Numbered from the stretch's first letter, positions 22,636-33,125 are shown. The stretch is 64,000 bases of DNA from Schistocerca nitens (GCF_023898315.1 NC_064614.1:1054070432-1054134431); one strand, 5' to 3'. The notes: a model not told the origin generated them from the sequence alone. Numbers and translations are program-made.

Positions 22636-24642
22636 TTCTTCCGGGTTTTTAACTCTACTTGACACCATACACCATCTTACTCTCCGTTCTTTTGAAAATC
22701 GATGCATTACTATTCCATTACCTCCATAATTTCTGATTACCACATTACTCGAATTTCTTAAACCTCCACATCATGCACATACCAAATAATTCCTCCATAC
22801 ACTTTCAGACTTATCACCAGTCTCCCCTGGATCATTCCTTCTCGTACTCTTAAATGTTATGGGAGTGCACATACTACTGCTTTCTACATCCATTACACAC
22901 CTCAAAGGGTAATTGTTTTTCAATAACCCACACTGAACCAGACGACCCAGACACAATATAAACCTTCCTTACCATCTTTTCAATTAACCAAGGGTCTCTC
23001 AAGCATCTTTTTATTTGCTAGACTCCACAATTTGAGGCTTTAAACTTCCACAAATATTAATAACAACAATATGCCATTCCAGAAAGAATCTCTCATTGTC
23101 AACAATAAGCTTCACATCTTCAACACCTACATTCTCAATATTTCCTGTTCTTAACATCCATACAACTCATTTCACTAATAGGGGTTCCCATGAAATTTCA
23201 CATCCAGTCACACATACATACTTCCTCACTATCATTATTATCCACTACACATGACTGAAACAATTAATTCTATACTTTGGGCAAGTGCTACAAACTCTCA
23301 CATGCACACATCTCAATCCTAAATTTTACATCACATCAGGAAGCTACATCATGTGGACACACATTTTAAATTAACATAATTTGAACAACATATGATTTAA
23401 ACATGGGGGGTCTCATTAAAAGCAACAATTAGCATCAATACCTCAATGGAAAGGTCAGTCAATTTCTACACCTTCCATGTACTGTTTCTTTCACTACAAC
23501 AACAAACATACCTTTTATCTCTGCATATACAGAGGGACCTTCGAATAACATCTACTCTCTTCGTAATTTGCCAAGTCCCCAGTCTTACTCTCATCATCTA
23601 ACTCATGTAATGCTCCTAAAACTCAATAATGTAACTCTCAAAATCAAATTTTATAACAAGACTCAAACATCACAATTTGCTAATCATTGTTTCTTTAATG
23701 CATAGGCTATTTACACTCCAACCATGTCTAAATTCATTCATCCTGGAATACTCTTGGGACTCATTCTCACTTTACTTAAACCTATGCCTACTCACTAATT
23801 GCACTTCATCACTTAGTTTACTTTGGGATTTACTACCTTTTGGACACACTTCTCTCCTTACATAGGGCACTGATTCCCTCACAAAAAATTATTACAGTAT
23901 CACTCACATTTCTGCTCAACTCAGGTCTCCTACAACCCTGCCATACACATTGTGTCACTAGCATCATTACCACCTCCTTCATTTACATTCTAATGTTGAC
24001 ATCACTCCCAGCTCACACTAGGGGTGTATCAAAATTACTAATTGCATGGGCAATGGCAATATCTGCCTCATACACTTTGACCTCCAATCTGGGAAAATAC
24101 TTTCCTTTTGGTATTTTCAGCTCATACACACCAGTTACATTTTGAACCTATTGAGAATAAACCTATACATCCTTATCAGTCATCCTAACTCTTAGGGAAT
24201 CAATCTACATGCAGAACAAATTACATTTTCGTACATTTTCATAACAATCAAACCAACATTCATTTTTTCTCTTGTTTCCTTCTTATACTCGTTCTAAATA
24301 ATCTCATCCTCTCTACCTCATCAAAAGGGATAAATTATTGTATTGGGCTTCTATTCATTCAGGCTATTTTTCTATCTGGGACAATACATATTCCCCTCTA
24401 TGGCCAATCATTTTGTAAATCACACACACTACTGAATCACCATATGTTTAACTGTTCACACACAAATCTTATAAGCAGAACACACAGGGGCACATTACTT
24501 CACAAAGCATTCATCAACAAACTGTATTTGTAAGCAATTCTCCTTCACTTCATCACACCCATTCACTAACACACCATATTCTTTATTTTTCTACATGTTC
24601 TCTGGGTATTGGTTTACTTCCTCACCCAAACATCAACCTGCA
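22636..24642. repeat. Array unit 5
   Basis: An uninterrupted stretch of about 2.0 kb, starting at the aggtttttaactctac phase after the break. It holds no gene. The microsatellite site near 23295 is very short (ctcacatgcacaca). Confidence 0.8.
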
Positions 24643-25016
24643 CACTAACACAACTTTCTTTTACCTCCTCTCCACCATTCATGAACCTCATATTGTGCCA
24701 CCTTTACCAGATATAACATGTATTTCACCTCACTCAGGTTTTTAAGCCTACTTGAAATCATAACCATCTTACACTCCATTCTTTGCAGGAAAATTCTACA
24801 TCCATTACATACCTCAATGGTTACATTGTTTTTCACTAATCCACACCAAGACAGAATGACCAGACACAATATAAACCTTTCTTACCATCTTTCCAACAAG
24901 CTATCGTCATTCAATAGTCTCTTTAGTTACAAGAGTACACTTCACTTCACAGCAGGTAATTACCCCTCCACAATTCTACATCTACATCTACATGGGTACT
25001 CTGCAAATCACCTTTC

Positions 25017-25028
25017 AAGATGGCGCCT
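25017..25028 (+). promoter_or_regulatory. AAGATGGCGCC motif at the LINE 5' end
   Basis: caagatggcgcc resembles a YY1-type site (AAGATGGC), which in some LINEs sits at the 5' end and sets the transcription start. Here it overlaps the probable ORF1 start codon (25020-25022). Function is inferred from position only. Confidence 0.35.
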
Positions 25029-25196
25029 AGTGTAGATCGGGAGTATGTTAGTTCCGTACAAAAGTCAAAAAATAACGAGGAAAAGTGTTCGATATGCAAC
25101 AAATTCTGTGTGTATTATGACAGTACATGTATGCCATGTTATATTATCGCAAAAGTAGACACCAAAAAAAAAACTTGTAACAGGAAAATGTTATAA
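25020..25196 (+). CDS. Probable true N-terminus of LINE ORF1, out of frame by one base
   Basis: A 58-codon frame from ATGGCGCC at the element's 5' end encodes two Cys pairs (CSICNKFC, CMPC) and ends at TAA 25194. The ORF1 frame is already open across its last part. The two frames meet in a run of ten A (25164-25173). A one-base change in that run, a sequencing error or ribosomal slippage would each account for it. The zinc-ligand-like pairs fit the Cys-rich N-terminus of ORF1. Confidence 0.6.
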   Translation: MAPSVDREYVSSVQKSKNNEEKCSICNKFCVYYDSTCMPCYIIAKVDTKKKTCNRKML

Positions 25197-25239
25197 TCAG
25201 GCATCTCATCCAGCAAGTACTTCGACTCATTCGTGGGAA

Positions 25240-26856
25240 ATGGTGAACTCTGATACAACATGCCATTGCAAGAAACGTGTTGTAAAAGGTATAATGTGCT
25301 TAAATTGTAAAACGGTTTTTCATTATTCGTGTGTTAATGTCAGTTCTAAAAGGAAACTATGGTTCTGCAATAGCTGTTTCAAAGGCAACTTAGGCCAAAA
25401 ACCTAATATGAGAAACACCAAAGACGAAGTTATCAGTGCTCTACTGGAAGAGTTTTCAGTTATAAAACATCACGAACACAAACAGTATGAAAAAGAAGCA
25501 AAGAGGCTTAGCGTTTTACCTCAAGATACTGTAACTTTTGTTAATAACAGTTCTGTTGTTTATGTTTGTAGAAAGTGCAGGAAAAACACAAACAGTGGTG
25601 TAACCTGTTGCGAGTGCGAAAGAAAACATCAGTCTAAAACTCCCGACCATGTTCCAAAACTTTACATTTTAGGCGATAGCCACAGCCGCGGTATTGTCTC
25701 ATGCATAAATAAAGCTTCAAATGTGAAATCGATGAGCTTTGTAAAGCCTGGGGCGCCCCTCTCAGAAATAAGAAAACTAGTTTTTTCTGAAGAAATAAAA
25801 AAGCTGTCTTCGAAAGATTTTGTTGTCCTCTTTGGTGGATCTAATGACATTTATCAAAATGATACATGTAAAGCCTGCTGTGAATTAAACAAGTGTTTAT
25901 CTGAACTAAGTCATACAAACGTTATCCTCGTAAATATACCACAAAGGTACGACTTGATGTCCTGGTCGTGTGTAAACAAGGAAATTAGTGCCGCCAATGA
26001 AGTTTTTTCCAGTATATGCAAGCAATATAGAAATGTTTCTGTTGTTAATATTAATACCATTGGACACAGATTCCACACTACTCACGGGCTGCAATTAAAT
26101 GGCCTTGGAAAGCAACTTGTTACATTAAAGCTAATGGAAATTATTCAGAGACTGCAATACTTACCAACAACGTCATCAGTGGTACCTGTATCATCATCAC
26201 AGAAAGTATCTCTAGGAGTGACTAATGCAGAATCAGATACAGTAACAGAAAATGCAGCAGAGGTACCTAAAGAAGCAATACTAACAGAAGTAGAATCAAC
26301 AGCAGCGTCAGAAGAACCACGTTCAGTAACAGCAGAAGTAACTCCTCCAGCATTAGAACCAGCTCCTACAGCAGTAACACTATCTCCCTCACCAGCAGTA
26401 GCAGCACAAACTACTTCACCAGCAATAGCAGAAGAAACACCATCAGCAACAGCAGAAGCAACTCCTCCAGCAGTAGAACCAGTTCCTATAGCAGCAGCAC
26501 CATCTCCCACACCAGCAGTAGCAGAACCAACTCCTTTACCAGTAATAGCAGAAACAACTCCTCCACCAGCAGCACTTAAATCAACTTCACCAGCAGCAGA
26601 AACAGTACCAGCTCCTCCTCCATCACCTTCAAGAGTAGCAGAAAAGAATAGTCCAGTCACAGTAAGTAAAGTATCATCTTTGTCTCATGATGAAGTGATA
26701 CCAAATGATTTGGGAAAACATGTTCCTATAAAACTTGTAGACAGTAAAGTGAAACAAACTTCCAACCGTGTTTCAAACAGACCCAAAAAATTACCAAAGA
26801 GAAATGAAGATTTTTTATGGTTTATCCCAAGGAAGTCCAACCGCTACCTAACATAG
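25240..26856 (+). CDS. LINE ORF1 protein: PHD-type zinc finger and SGNH-hydrolase-like domain
   Basis: From ATG 25240 the protein is 538 residues. Residues 8-46 form a PHD-like Cys4-His-Cys3 set (C8, C10, C20, C23, H28, C31, C43, C46). A second Cys cluster (CRKC, CCEC) lies near 110-130. An SGNH/GDSL-type hydrolase fold follows: GDSHSRG with Ser147, GGSND at 199-203, and a C-terminal THGLQLN where the usual His of GLHLN is Gln. Residues ~330-465 are a Pro/Ala/Thr/Val linker, and the C-terminus is basic. CR1-group ORF1 proteins carry such esterase domains and act in the RNP. The frame is open upstream to 25159. An ATG at 25020 begins a matching Cys-rich lead (CSICNKFC, CMPC) in another frame, joined through a run of ten A. 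The true start is probably 25020, with the protein about 610 residues long. Confidence 0.88.
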   Translation: MVNSDTTCHCKKRVVKGIMCLNCKTVFHYSCVNVSSKRKLWFCNSCFKGNLGQKPNMRNTKDEVISALLEEFSVIKHHEHKQYEKEAKRLSVLPQDTVTFVNNSSVVYVCRKCRKNTNSGVTCCECERKHQSKTPDHVPKLYILGDSHSRGIVSCINKASNVKSMSFVKPGAPLSEIRKLVFSEEIKKLSSKDFVVLFGGSNDIYQNDTCKACCELNKCLSELSHTNVILVNIPQRYDLMSWSCVNKEISAANEVFSSICKQYRNVSVVNINTIGHRFHTTHGLQLNGLGKQLVTLKLMEIIQRLQYLPTTSSVVPVSSSQKVSLGVTNAESDTVTENAAEVPKEAILTEVESTAASEEPRSVTAEVTPPALEPAPTAVTLSPSPAVAAQTTSPAIAEETPSATAEATPPAVEPVPIAAAPSPTPAVAEPTPLPVIAETTPPPAALKSTSPAAETVPAPPPSPSRVAEKNSPVTVSKVSSLSHDEVIPNDLGKHVPIKLVDSKVKQTSNRVSNRPKKLPKRNEDFLWFIPRKSNRYLT

Positions 26857-29762
26857 ATTCCAGGGCTGAAAAAACAATTAAATGTTCTCCATTGCCCCAT
26901 AACACTGTACTCCTCCCCTCCTGTGAGAGTAACTCTATCTTATTTCTGCACTTAAATGTCAGGTCTCTGAAAAATAAAGCTGATGAGCTTGGTATACTAT
27001 TAAAAAGTAACAAAAGAATGATTTTATGTATAAACGAACATTGGTTAAAGGAAGAGGATCTAAAACTGTATCTACCATCAGGTTTCAGATTAGCTACATA
27101 CTTCTGCAGACCCAGTGAATCCTATGGGGGTTCATCCATATATATTAGCAATGATCTAGACTTAAAGTTTTCTGTTCTTGAAGTTAGTGACCTATGCATT
27201 AAAGGTGTTTTTGAAGCAGCTGCTTTTATTATACCTAGTATACAGCTCATAACTGTGTCTTTATATCACACTCCTGAAAGTAATGTAGAACAATTTATAG
27301 AACGTTTAGAAAAACTTGTGATCAGTATACAAAAATATACTAAATACAAAATTTTAATCTCTGGGGATCTAAACATAGACATTAGGAAATTGACAGCCAG
27401 AAATGTTAATTTAGTAAACATGTTAAGATCCTATAATCTCTTTTGTGCTAACGAAAGTCCTACAAGGCACTCCTCCTGTCTTGACAATCTAATAACAAAT
27501 GTATACAAATGTGATTTTGAGCTAGGCTTATTTAATGTTGATTACCTGTCAGACCATAGAGGTATATGGGTGAAACTAATTACTAAAAAACCAAAAGAAG
27601 ACGAGGAACAAACTCAGTGTGTCAGACTATCTACAGATACAAATATTAGCAAGTATAGAGAAGAACTTAAGTCTATAGATTGGAATACTGTTATGCACTC
27701 CTCCAGAAATGTTGATGAAGCCTTCAGCACATTCCTCAAAATCATTTCTGAAATCTTCCACACATGCTGTCCACTGGTTAAAAAACAAAAAAACAAAAAA
27801 GTTAGGAAACCTAGCCACTCAACTTTACAGGAGTGGTTTTCACCCCAATTACAAAAACTGAGACTATTGGTAATTACTTGTCACGATAAGGTCAAAAAGG
27901 GAGCAGTAGACAAAGAAACTTACAAAAACCTGAAAAGAAAATATAGATCTGAAATTAAAATAGCCAAGTGTAAGGCAAATGGTGATTTCATTAAAAAATC
28001 ACACAATAAATGTAAGGCTGCATGGAAAGTAATAAAAGCAGAGCTAGGTATGGATATAAACTACAAAGACAACACAAATGCTGCTAACGTCACTGCTGAT
28101 GATTTCAATCACTTTTTTGTCAACTCTGCCAATCTTAGCCTTCCAACCCACAGCAACCAGAATTCCGATTCAACACATACACCTATTTCTCATCCCATAT
28201 CTGGCAGAAATTTTCAACAAAACATTACAAACATAGTGTCAGCTTGTAAATGGAGAGAAGTACAAGTAACTGATATAATTAAAGCAACCTCTAAATTAGG
28301 ATACTCTAGATCTGAAGATGTGTATGGCCTGTCAAACTATGTAATTAAAAAAGTTGTAGATCTCATAACTTATCCTCTTTGCATACTGATAAACTGGATG
28401 CTCTCGAGTGGACACTTTCCAGAATGTCTCAAAAAAACAGTTGTCATACCATTATACAAAAAGGGTGACAAGTCCTGTATCAATAATTATAGACCAATTT
28501 CACTTGTGCCTATTCTCTCAAAAATAATAGAACATTGCATACTGCAGCAAATATGCGTACACCTATCAGACAATAATATATTAAATGATTCTCAGTATGG
28601 ATTCAGGTCAAACTTATCAACAGTCAAAGCAGTTGAAAACCTTATCTCTTTTGTACTAAGTGCATTTGAGTCAGAATTATCTGCTGAAGCCATTCTAATT
28701 GACCTGAGTAAGGCTTTCGACTCAGCTAACCACAAATTATTATTAGATAAACTGTGTTGCTATGGAATCAAACACTTGGAACTCTCACTAATTGAATCAT
28801 ACCTCAGCAATAGAAAACAAATAGTAAAGCATAATGACCAACAGTCACAGACTTTAAGTATAAAACGAGGTGTTCCTCAGGGCTCAGTGCTTGGCCCTCT
28901 ACTATTTATATTGCTTGTAAATGACTTTCCGAATAACTTACCCTGTAAATCTATCCTCTATGCTGATGACACAACATTAGCTAATTCTGGAAAGGATATA
29001 AACATATTGAAGGAGGAAAGTGAAGAGTGTCTCAAAATATCTAATATCTGGTTTAAAGCTAATAACTTATCTATGAACCATGAAAAGACTGTCAAGATAA
29101 TCTTCAGTTTATCAAACAGTAACATGGATTTATCATCTGTTAAACTACTAGGAATACACATTGACTCAAAATTAACTTCGGACACACATACAGGTTATGT
29201 ATGTCGAAAGCTATCACGAGTTATCTACCTACTAGCCAAACTACACACATGTGTTACACAAGATTTATTGCTTCAGTCATACTATGCCTTCTTTCATTGC
29301 CATCTACAATATGGCATTCTTTTATGGGGTAACTCTCCAGGAGCCAAAAAAATTTTCACTTGGCAGAAGAAAGCAATTAGACGTCTTTACGGAATCACTG
29401 ACAACAAGACCTCATGTAGACCTTATTTTAGAGACTTAAAAATTCTCACAGTGCCATCTCTTTACATATATTGTTGCCTATTAAACATAAAAGAAAACTT
29501 AAACCACTACACTATAAGGAAATCAGTTCATCAACACAATACTCGACAAACAAATATGATTGATATACCCACAACCAGGCTTAAGAAAACCCAATCTAGC
29601 TATGAATACATAGGCATAAAATTATTCAACACTTTACCCGTACAGGCACGATTGGTATCAATGGATATTTTCAAAACTAAAACCAAAGTGTGGATGAAGA
29701 AAACTACTTTCTACAGTGTAGAAGAATTTCAGAATAGTTGTAAAGATGATCTAATTTATTGA
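26817..29762 (+). CDS. LINE ORF2 protein: endonuclease and reverse transcriptase
   Basis: 981 residues without a stop, overlapping ORF1 by 40 bases in the -1 frame. The N-terminal APE-type endonuclease has LHLNVRSLKNK, catalytic Glu74 in NEHWL, Asp184 and Asn186 in SGDLNID, and Asp246-His247 in SDHRG. The RT has NNYRPISLVPILSK, motif A LIDLSKAFDSANH (Asp629), motif B RGVPQGSVLGPLLF and motif C YADD (715-718). All of these residues are intact. The C-terminus ends in the TFYSVEEFQ block typical of this group. It nicks genomic DNA and reverse transcribes the element RNA at the nick. The Met at 26817 may not be the real start, since translation could be coupled to the end of ORF1. It is probably capable of activity if ORF1 is made. 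Confidence 0.93.
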   Translation: MVYPKEVQPLPNIDSRAEKTIKCSPLPHNTVLLPSCESNSILFLHLNVRSLKNKADELGILLKSNKRMILCINEHWLKEEDLKLYLPSGFRLATYFCRPSESYGGSSIYISNDLDLKFSVLEVSDLCIKGVFEAAAFIIPSIQLITVSLYHTPESNVEQFIERLEKLVISIQKYTKYKILISGDLNIDIRKLTARNVNLVNMLRSYNLFCANESPTRHSSCLDNLITNVYKCDFELGLFNVDYLSDHRGIWVKLITKKPKEDEEQTQCVRLSTDTNISKYREELKSIDWNTVMHSSRNVDEAFSTFLKIISEIFHTCCPLVKKQKNKKVRKPSHSTLQEWFSPQLQKLRLLVITCHDKVKKGAVDKETYKNLKRKYRSEIKIAKCKANGDFIKKSHNKCKAAWKVIKAELGMDINYKDNTNAANVTADDFNHFFVNSANLSLPTHSNQNSDSTHTPISHPISGRNFQQNITNIVSACKWREVQVTDIIKATSKLGYSRSEDVYGLSNYVIKKVVDLITYPLCILINWMLSSGHFPECLKKTVVIPLYKKGDKSCINNYRPISLVPILSKIIEHCILQQICVHLSDNNILNDSQYGFRSNLSTVKAVENLISFVLSAFESELSAEAILIDLSKAFDSANHKLLLDKLCCYGIKHLELSLIESYLSNRKQIVKHNDQQSQTLSIKRGVPQGSVLGPLLFILLVNDFPNNLPCKSILYADDTTLANSGKDINILKEESEECLKISNIWFKANNLSMNHEKTVKIIFSLSNSNMDLSSVKLLGIHIDSKLTSDTHTGYVCRKLSRVIYLLAKLHTCVTQDLLLQSYYAFFHCHLQYGILLWGNSPGAKKIFTWQKKAIRRLYGITDNKTSCRPYFRDLKILTVPSLYIYCCLLNIKENLNHYTIRKSVHQHNTRQTNMIDIPTTRLKKTQSSYEYIGIKLFNTLPVQARLVSMDIFKTKTKVWMKKTTFYSVEEFQNSCKDDLIY

Positions 29763-30034
29763 TAAACTTAGGCTTACTGTTATGTATAGTTATGGATGTA
29801 GAGGCAGCTAGCTATAAGCTAATAGGGTACAACACTGTCTTTTTTTTCATGTAATATTTTTGTTATATGAAACATAATGTACAAATAGCTATAATACTTA
29901 AAATGCTTTATTTTTACTATGTAATATTTTGGTATGTAAAACATAATGTACAAATAGCTGTAACTCTTCTGACGACATCGATTGCATGTTAATGCTGAAA
30001 GATGGATAAAATAAATAAATAAATAAATAAATTT
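29763..30034 (+). other. 3' UTR and (AAAT)n tail of the LINE
   Basis: Contains two copies of a phrase ending catgtaatattttngttat...acataatgtacaaatagct (about 29848-29895 and 29918-29962), then aaagatggataaaataaat leading into (AAAT)n. Duplicated 3' UTR phrases and a short tandem tail are usual for CR1/Jockey-like LINEs. Confidence 0.7.
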
Positions 30035-30386
30035 AAGTGCCTGGCAGAGGGTTCATGGAAACACCTTTACAATTCTCTATTATTTCTATCTCGTGTAGTG
30101 CGCGGAAAGAAAGAACCCCTATATCTTTCCGTACAAGCTCTGATTTCCCTATTTTATTGTGCTGATCGTTTCTACCTATGAAGGTCAGCGTCAAGAAAAT
30201 ATTTTCGCATTCAAAGGAGAATGTTAGTGATTGGAACTTTGTGAGAAGATTCCATTGCAATGAAATACATCTTTCTTTTAATGATGTCCAGCCCAAATCC
30301 TGTATCATTTCTGTGACTCTCTCCCCCACATTTCGCAATAATACAAAACATACAGCCCTTCTTTGAACTTTTTCAATGTAGTCCAT
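30033..30386 (-). pseudogene. RT C-terminal fragment of the outer LINE
   Basis: The minus-strand frame opens MDYIEKVQRRAVCFVLL and continues DLGWTSLKERC. This is the typical domain just after the RT of CR1/Jockey-group LINEs (IEKVQRRAARF, LGW.SL..RR). Only about 115 codons remain, and the RT core and endonuclease are absent. It ends inside the 3' region close to the junction with the younger LINE. Confidence 0.75.
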
Positions 30387-30801
30387 CAGTCCTATCTGGT
30401 AAGAATCCTACACCACGCAAGCATTATTTTAAAAGAGGACAGACTAGTGTAGTGTAGGCAGTCTCCTTAGTAGATCTGTTACATATTCCAAGTGTCCTGC
30501 CAATAGAATACAGTATTTGGTTAGCCTACCCCACAACATTGGAGTGTTTATAACTTCTGCAAATGTTATCAATAACACAGTCCCATTCAAGAAAGCCACT
30601 CTCATTACCATCATCAAGTTTCATGTCTTTAACACCTACATTCTCAATATTTCCTGCCCTTATCATCAATACAACACATTTCCCTTGTAGGTGTTCCGAT
30701 GAAGTTTCACATCCCATCACACATACATATTTCCTCACTAATCATTATTCTCCACTACACATGACTGATATAATTAATTCTATGGCTTGGGCAAGTACCA
30801 C

Positions 30802-30805
<4 letters not shown>

Positions 30806-30878
<73 letters not shown>
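30806..30878. repeat. (CT)n(CA)n compound microsatellite at the conserved array site
   Basis: About 20 CT then 17 CA dinucleotides, directly after gcttgggcaagtaccacatc. Confidence 0.95.
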
Positions 30879-30879
<1 letters not shown>

Positions 30880-31020
30880 CTCCATCTACTACTTCTAGAT
30901 GTTCAGCAGTAAACTACTGTAGCAGTACATGGAGGTTTGCCTGCATACTATTAATGAGGCTTATCGGAAGTTAAAACAATATCGCACTCGCCATATATAA
31001 CTGTGTATTATTGAGGGGTT

Positions 31021-32371
31021 GTTGTTGTTGTTTTTGTGATCTTCAGTCCTGAGACTGGTTTGATGCAGCTCTCCATGGTACTCTATCCCGTGCAAGCTTC
31101 TTCAACTCCCAGTACCTACTGCAACCTACATCCTTCAGCTCTTGGTCTCCCTCTATGATTTTTACCCTCCATGCTGCCCTCCAATACTAAATTGGTGATC
31201 CCTTGATGCCTCAGAACATGTCCTACGAACCGATTCCTACTTCTAGTCAAGTTGTGCCACAAACTCCTCTTCTCCCCAATCCTATTCAATGCCTCTTCAT
31301 TAGTTAAGTGATCTACCCATCTAATCTTCACCATTCTTCTGTAGCACCACATTTTGAAAGCTTCTATTCTCTTCTTGTCCAAACTATTTATCATCCATGT
31401 TTCACTTCCATACATGGCTACACTCCATACAAATACTTTCAGAAACGACTTCCCGACACTTAAATCTATACTCGATGTTAACAAATTCCTCTTCTTCAGA
31501 AACGCTTTCCTTGCCATTGCCGGTCTACATTTTATATCCTCTCTAGTTCAACCATCATCAGTTATTTTGCTCTCCAAATAGCAAAACTCGTTTACTACTG
31601 TAAGTGTCTCATTTCCTAATCTAATTCCCTCAGCATCGTCAGACTTAATTCGACTACATTCCATTATCCTCGTTTTGCTTTTGTTAATGTTCATCTTATA
31701 TCCTCCTTTCAAGACACTGTCCATTCCGTTCAACTGCTCTTCCAAGTCCTTTGCTGTCTCTGACAGAATTACAATGTCATCGGTAAACCTTTAAGTTTTT
31801 ATTTCTTCTCCATGGATTTTAATACCCACTCCAAATTTTTCTTTTGTTTCCTTTACTGCTTACTCAATATACAGACTGAATAACATCAGGGAGAGGCTAC
31901 AACCCTGTCTCAATCCCCTCCCAACCACTGCTTCCCTTTCATGACTCTCGACTCTTATAACTGGCATCTGGTTTCTGTACAAATTGTAAATAGCCTTTTG
32001 CTCCCTGTATTTTACCCCTGCCACCTTTAGAATTTGAAAGAGAGTATTCCAGTCAACATTGTCAAAAGCTTTCTCTAAGTTTACAAATGCTAGGAACATT
32101 GGTTTGCTTTTCCTTAATCGATCTTCTAATATAAGTCGTAGGATCAGTATTGCCTCACATGTTCCAATATTTCTACAGAATCCAAACTGATCTTCACTGA
32201 GGTTGGCTTCTACCGGTTTTTCCATTCTTCTGTAAAGAATTTGCGTTAGTATTTTGCAGCTGTGACTTATTAAACTGATAGTTCGCTAATTTTCACATCT
32301 GTCAACACCTGCTTTCCTTGGGGTTGGAACTATTGCATTCTTCTGGAAGTCTGACGGTATTATGCCAGTAT
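31021..32371 (-). mobile_element. 5'-truncated LINE with 10-bp target duplication
   Basis: Minus-strand LINE of the same family as the 37.9-41.1 kb copy. The perfect duplication TTGAGGGGTT flanks it (31011-31020 and 32372-32381). The 3' end is a (ttg)n tail next to tcagtcctgagactggtttg on the + strand, the complement of the other copy's end. Only the RT and C-terminal region is present. Confidence 0.92.
31116..32371 (-). pseudogene. LINE RT and C-terminal region, broken
   Basis: Minus-strand frames give RT pieces: QFGFCRNIGTCEAIL, LEKAFDNVDWNTLFQ (motif A), GLRQGCSLSLMLFSLYIE (motif B) and then a TAA at 31860-31862. Motif C reads RFTDDIV just after a TAA at 31791-31793. Downstream frames give KMNINKSKTRIM, ETWMINSLDKKRIEAF and FVGHVLRHQGI, the domain after the RT. 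The FADD box reads F-T-D-D. The same two stops and the same Thr occur in the copy at 37.9-41.1 kb. The clade is unsettled; RTE-like or a related endonuclease-bearing clade would fit. Confidence 0.85.
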
Positions 32372-33125
32372 TTGAGGGGTTAAAAACACTGAAAGTAAAA
32401 GACAGTGAAATGCAACTGTGCATCTGCTGGATACATCATTTATAGTAGACCGTAGTTGCACTTTTGGCCTCTGTTTTTTTCAGCAAGTGCATTGACACAG
32501 AGGACCACAAGCAAAGAATTAAAATGGGCAAGCACCATCACAAATGTAACCTCCATTCTGGGAAAATACTCCCCTGTTTGTATTTTCAACTCATATACAT
32601 CAACTATGTTTCAAACATATTGAGAATGTACCTATACATTCTTATCAGCAATCCTAACTGTTAGGCAATCAATCTACATGCAGAACAAATAACATGTTCA
32701 TAACAATCAAAACAACATACAGTTTTTTTCTTGTTTCCTCCCTGTACTTGTTCTAAATTATATCTCATCCCCACAACCTCATCAAAAGGGGAAATTATTT
32801 GATTGGTGTTCTGTTCATACTTCTCCCTACCAATTTCAAAGGGTGTTGCACTCTCTGAAACAGTACATATGCACCTCTATGGTCAAATCATTTTGTCAAA
32901 TCACACTCACTACTAAATCACCATAGTACTAACTGTACAAACTCAAATCTTGTAAGCATGTAATACAAGGACCACATTAGTTCACAAAACATTCGTGACA
33001 GACTCTATTTGTAAGCAATTCTCCTTCACTTCATCACACCTGTTCACTACCACACCTCATTCTTTATTTTCCTACGTTTTCTCTGGGGTACTGTTTTATT
33101 TCCTCATCCAAACATTAACCTCTAC

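Larger units (their letters stand above)
25020..30034 (+). mobile_element. Near-intact two-ORF LINE (CR1/Jockey group)
   Basis: A 5.0 kb non-LTR retrotransposon with ORF1, ORF2 and a 3' end in an (AAAT)n repeat (30009-30034). Flanks are the outer LINE: tctgcaaatcaccTTTCAAG on the left and TTTAAGtgcctggcagag on the right, a probable short target duplication. The 5' end coincides almost exactly with the ATG of ATGGCGCC, so there is essentially no 5' UTR. ORF2 has no stop over 981 codons. Only an A-run shift near 25164-25173 separates the first 50-odd ORF1 codons from the rest. This is the youngest-looking element in the window. Confidence 0.9.
24978..30540 (-). mobile_element. Minus-strand LINE 3' fragment (outer), split by a younger LINE
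   Basis: Two pieces, 24978-25019 and 30035-30540, belong to one older LINE reading on the minus strand. The left piece is its extreme 3' end, with a (ctacat)n tail and gggtactctgcaaatcac. The right piece continues agtgcctggcagagggttca and encodes the C-terminal RT region. It is 5'-truncated. Flanking array sequence ctccacaatt (left) and acaacattgg (right) suggests a short, decayed target duplication. From memory this is a very common Schistocerca LINE of the CR1/Jockey group. Confidence 0.8.
30900..32545. other. Unassigned block carrying a LINE insertion
   Basis: The flanks 30900-31010 and 32382-32545 match neither the array nor a family I recognise. They are continuous with each other across the LINE, as the 10-bp duplication shows. 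The block replaces roughly 1 kb of array unit 6. It holds no gene. Confidence 0.5.
24643..33125. repeat. Array unit 6, split by nested LINEs and a further block
   Basis: Array pieces lie at 24643-24977, 30541-30899 and 32546-33125. The part of the unit between the CA site and taacctccattctggg is missing and has been replaced by the 30900-32545 block. The microsatellite site is a compound (CT)n(CA)n at 30806-30878. It holds no gene of its own. Confidence 0.75.

Noticed and set aside
26145-26660. 171-codon minus-strand frame, Ala/Gly/Val-rich
   Set aside because: It is the antisense of the Pro/Ala/Thr repeat linker of LINE ORF1; the + strand has the domain evidence.
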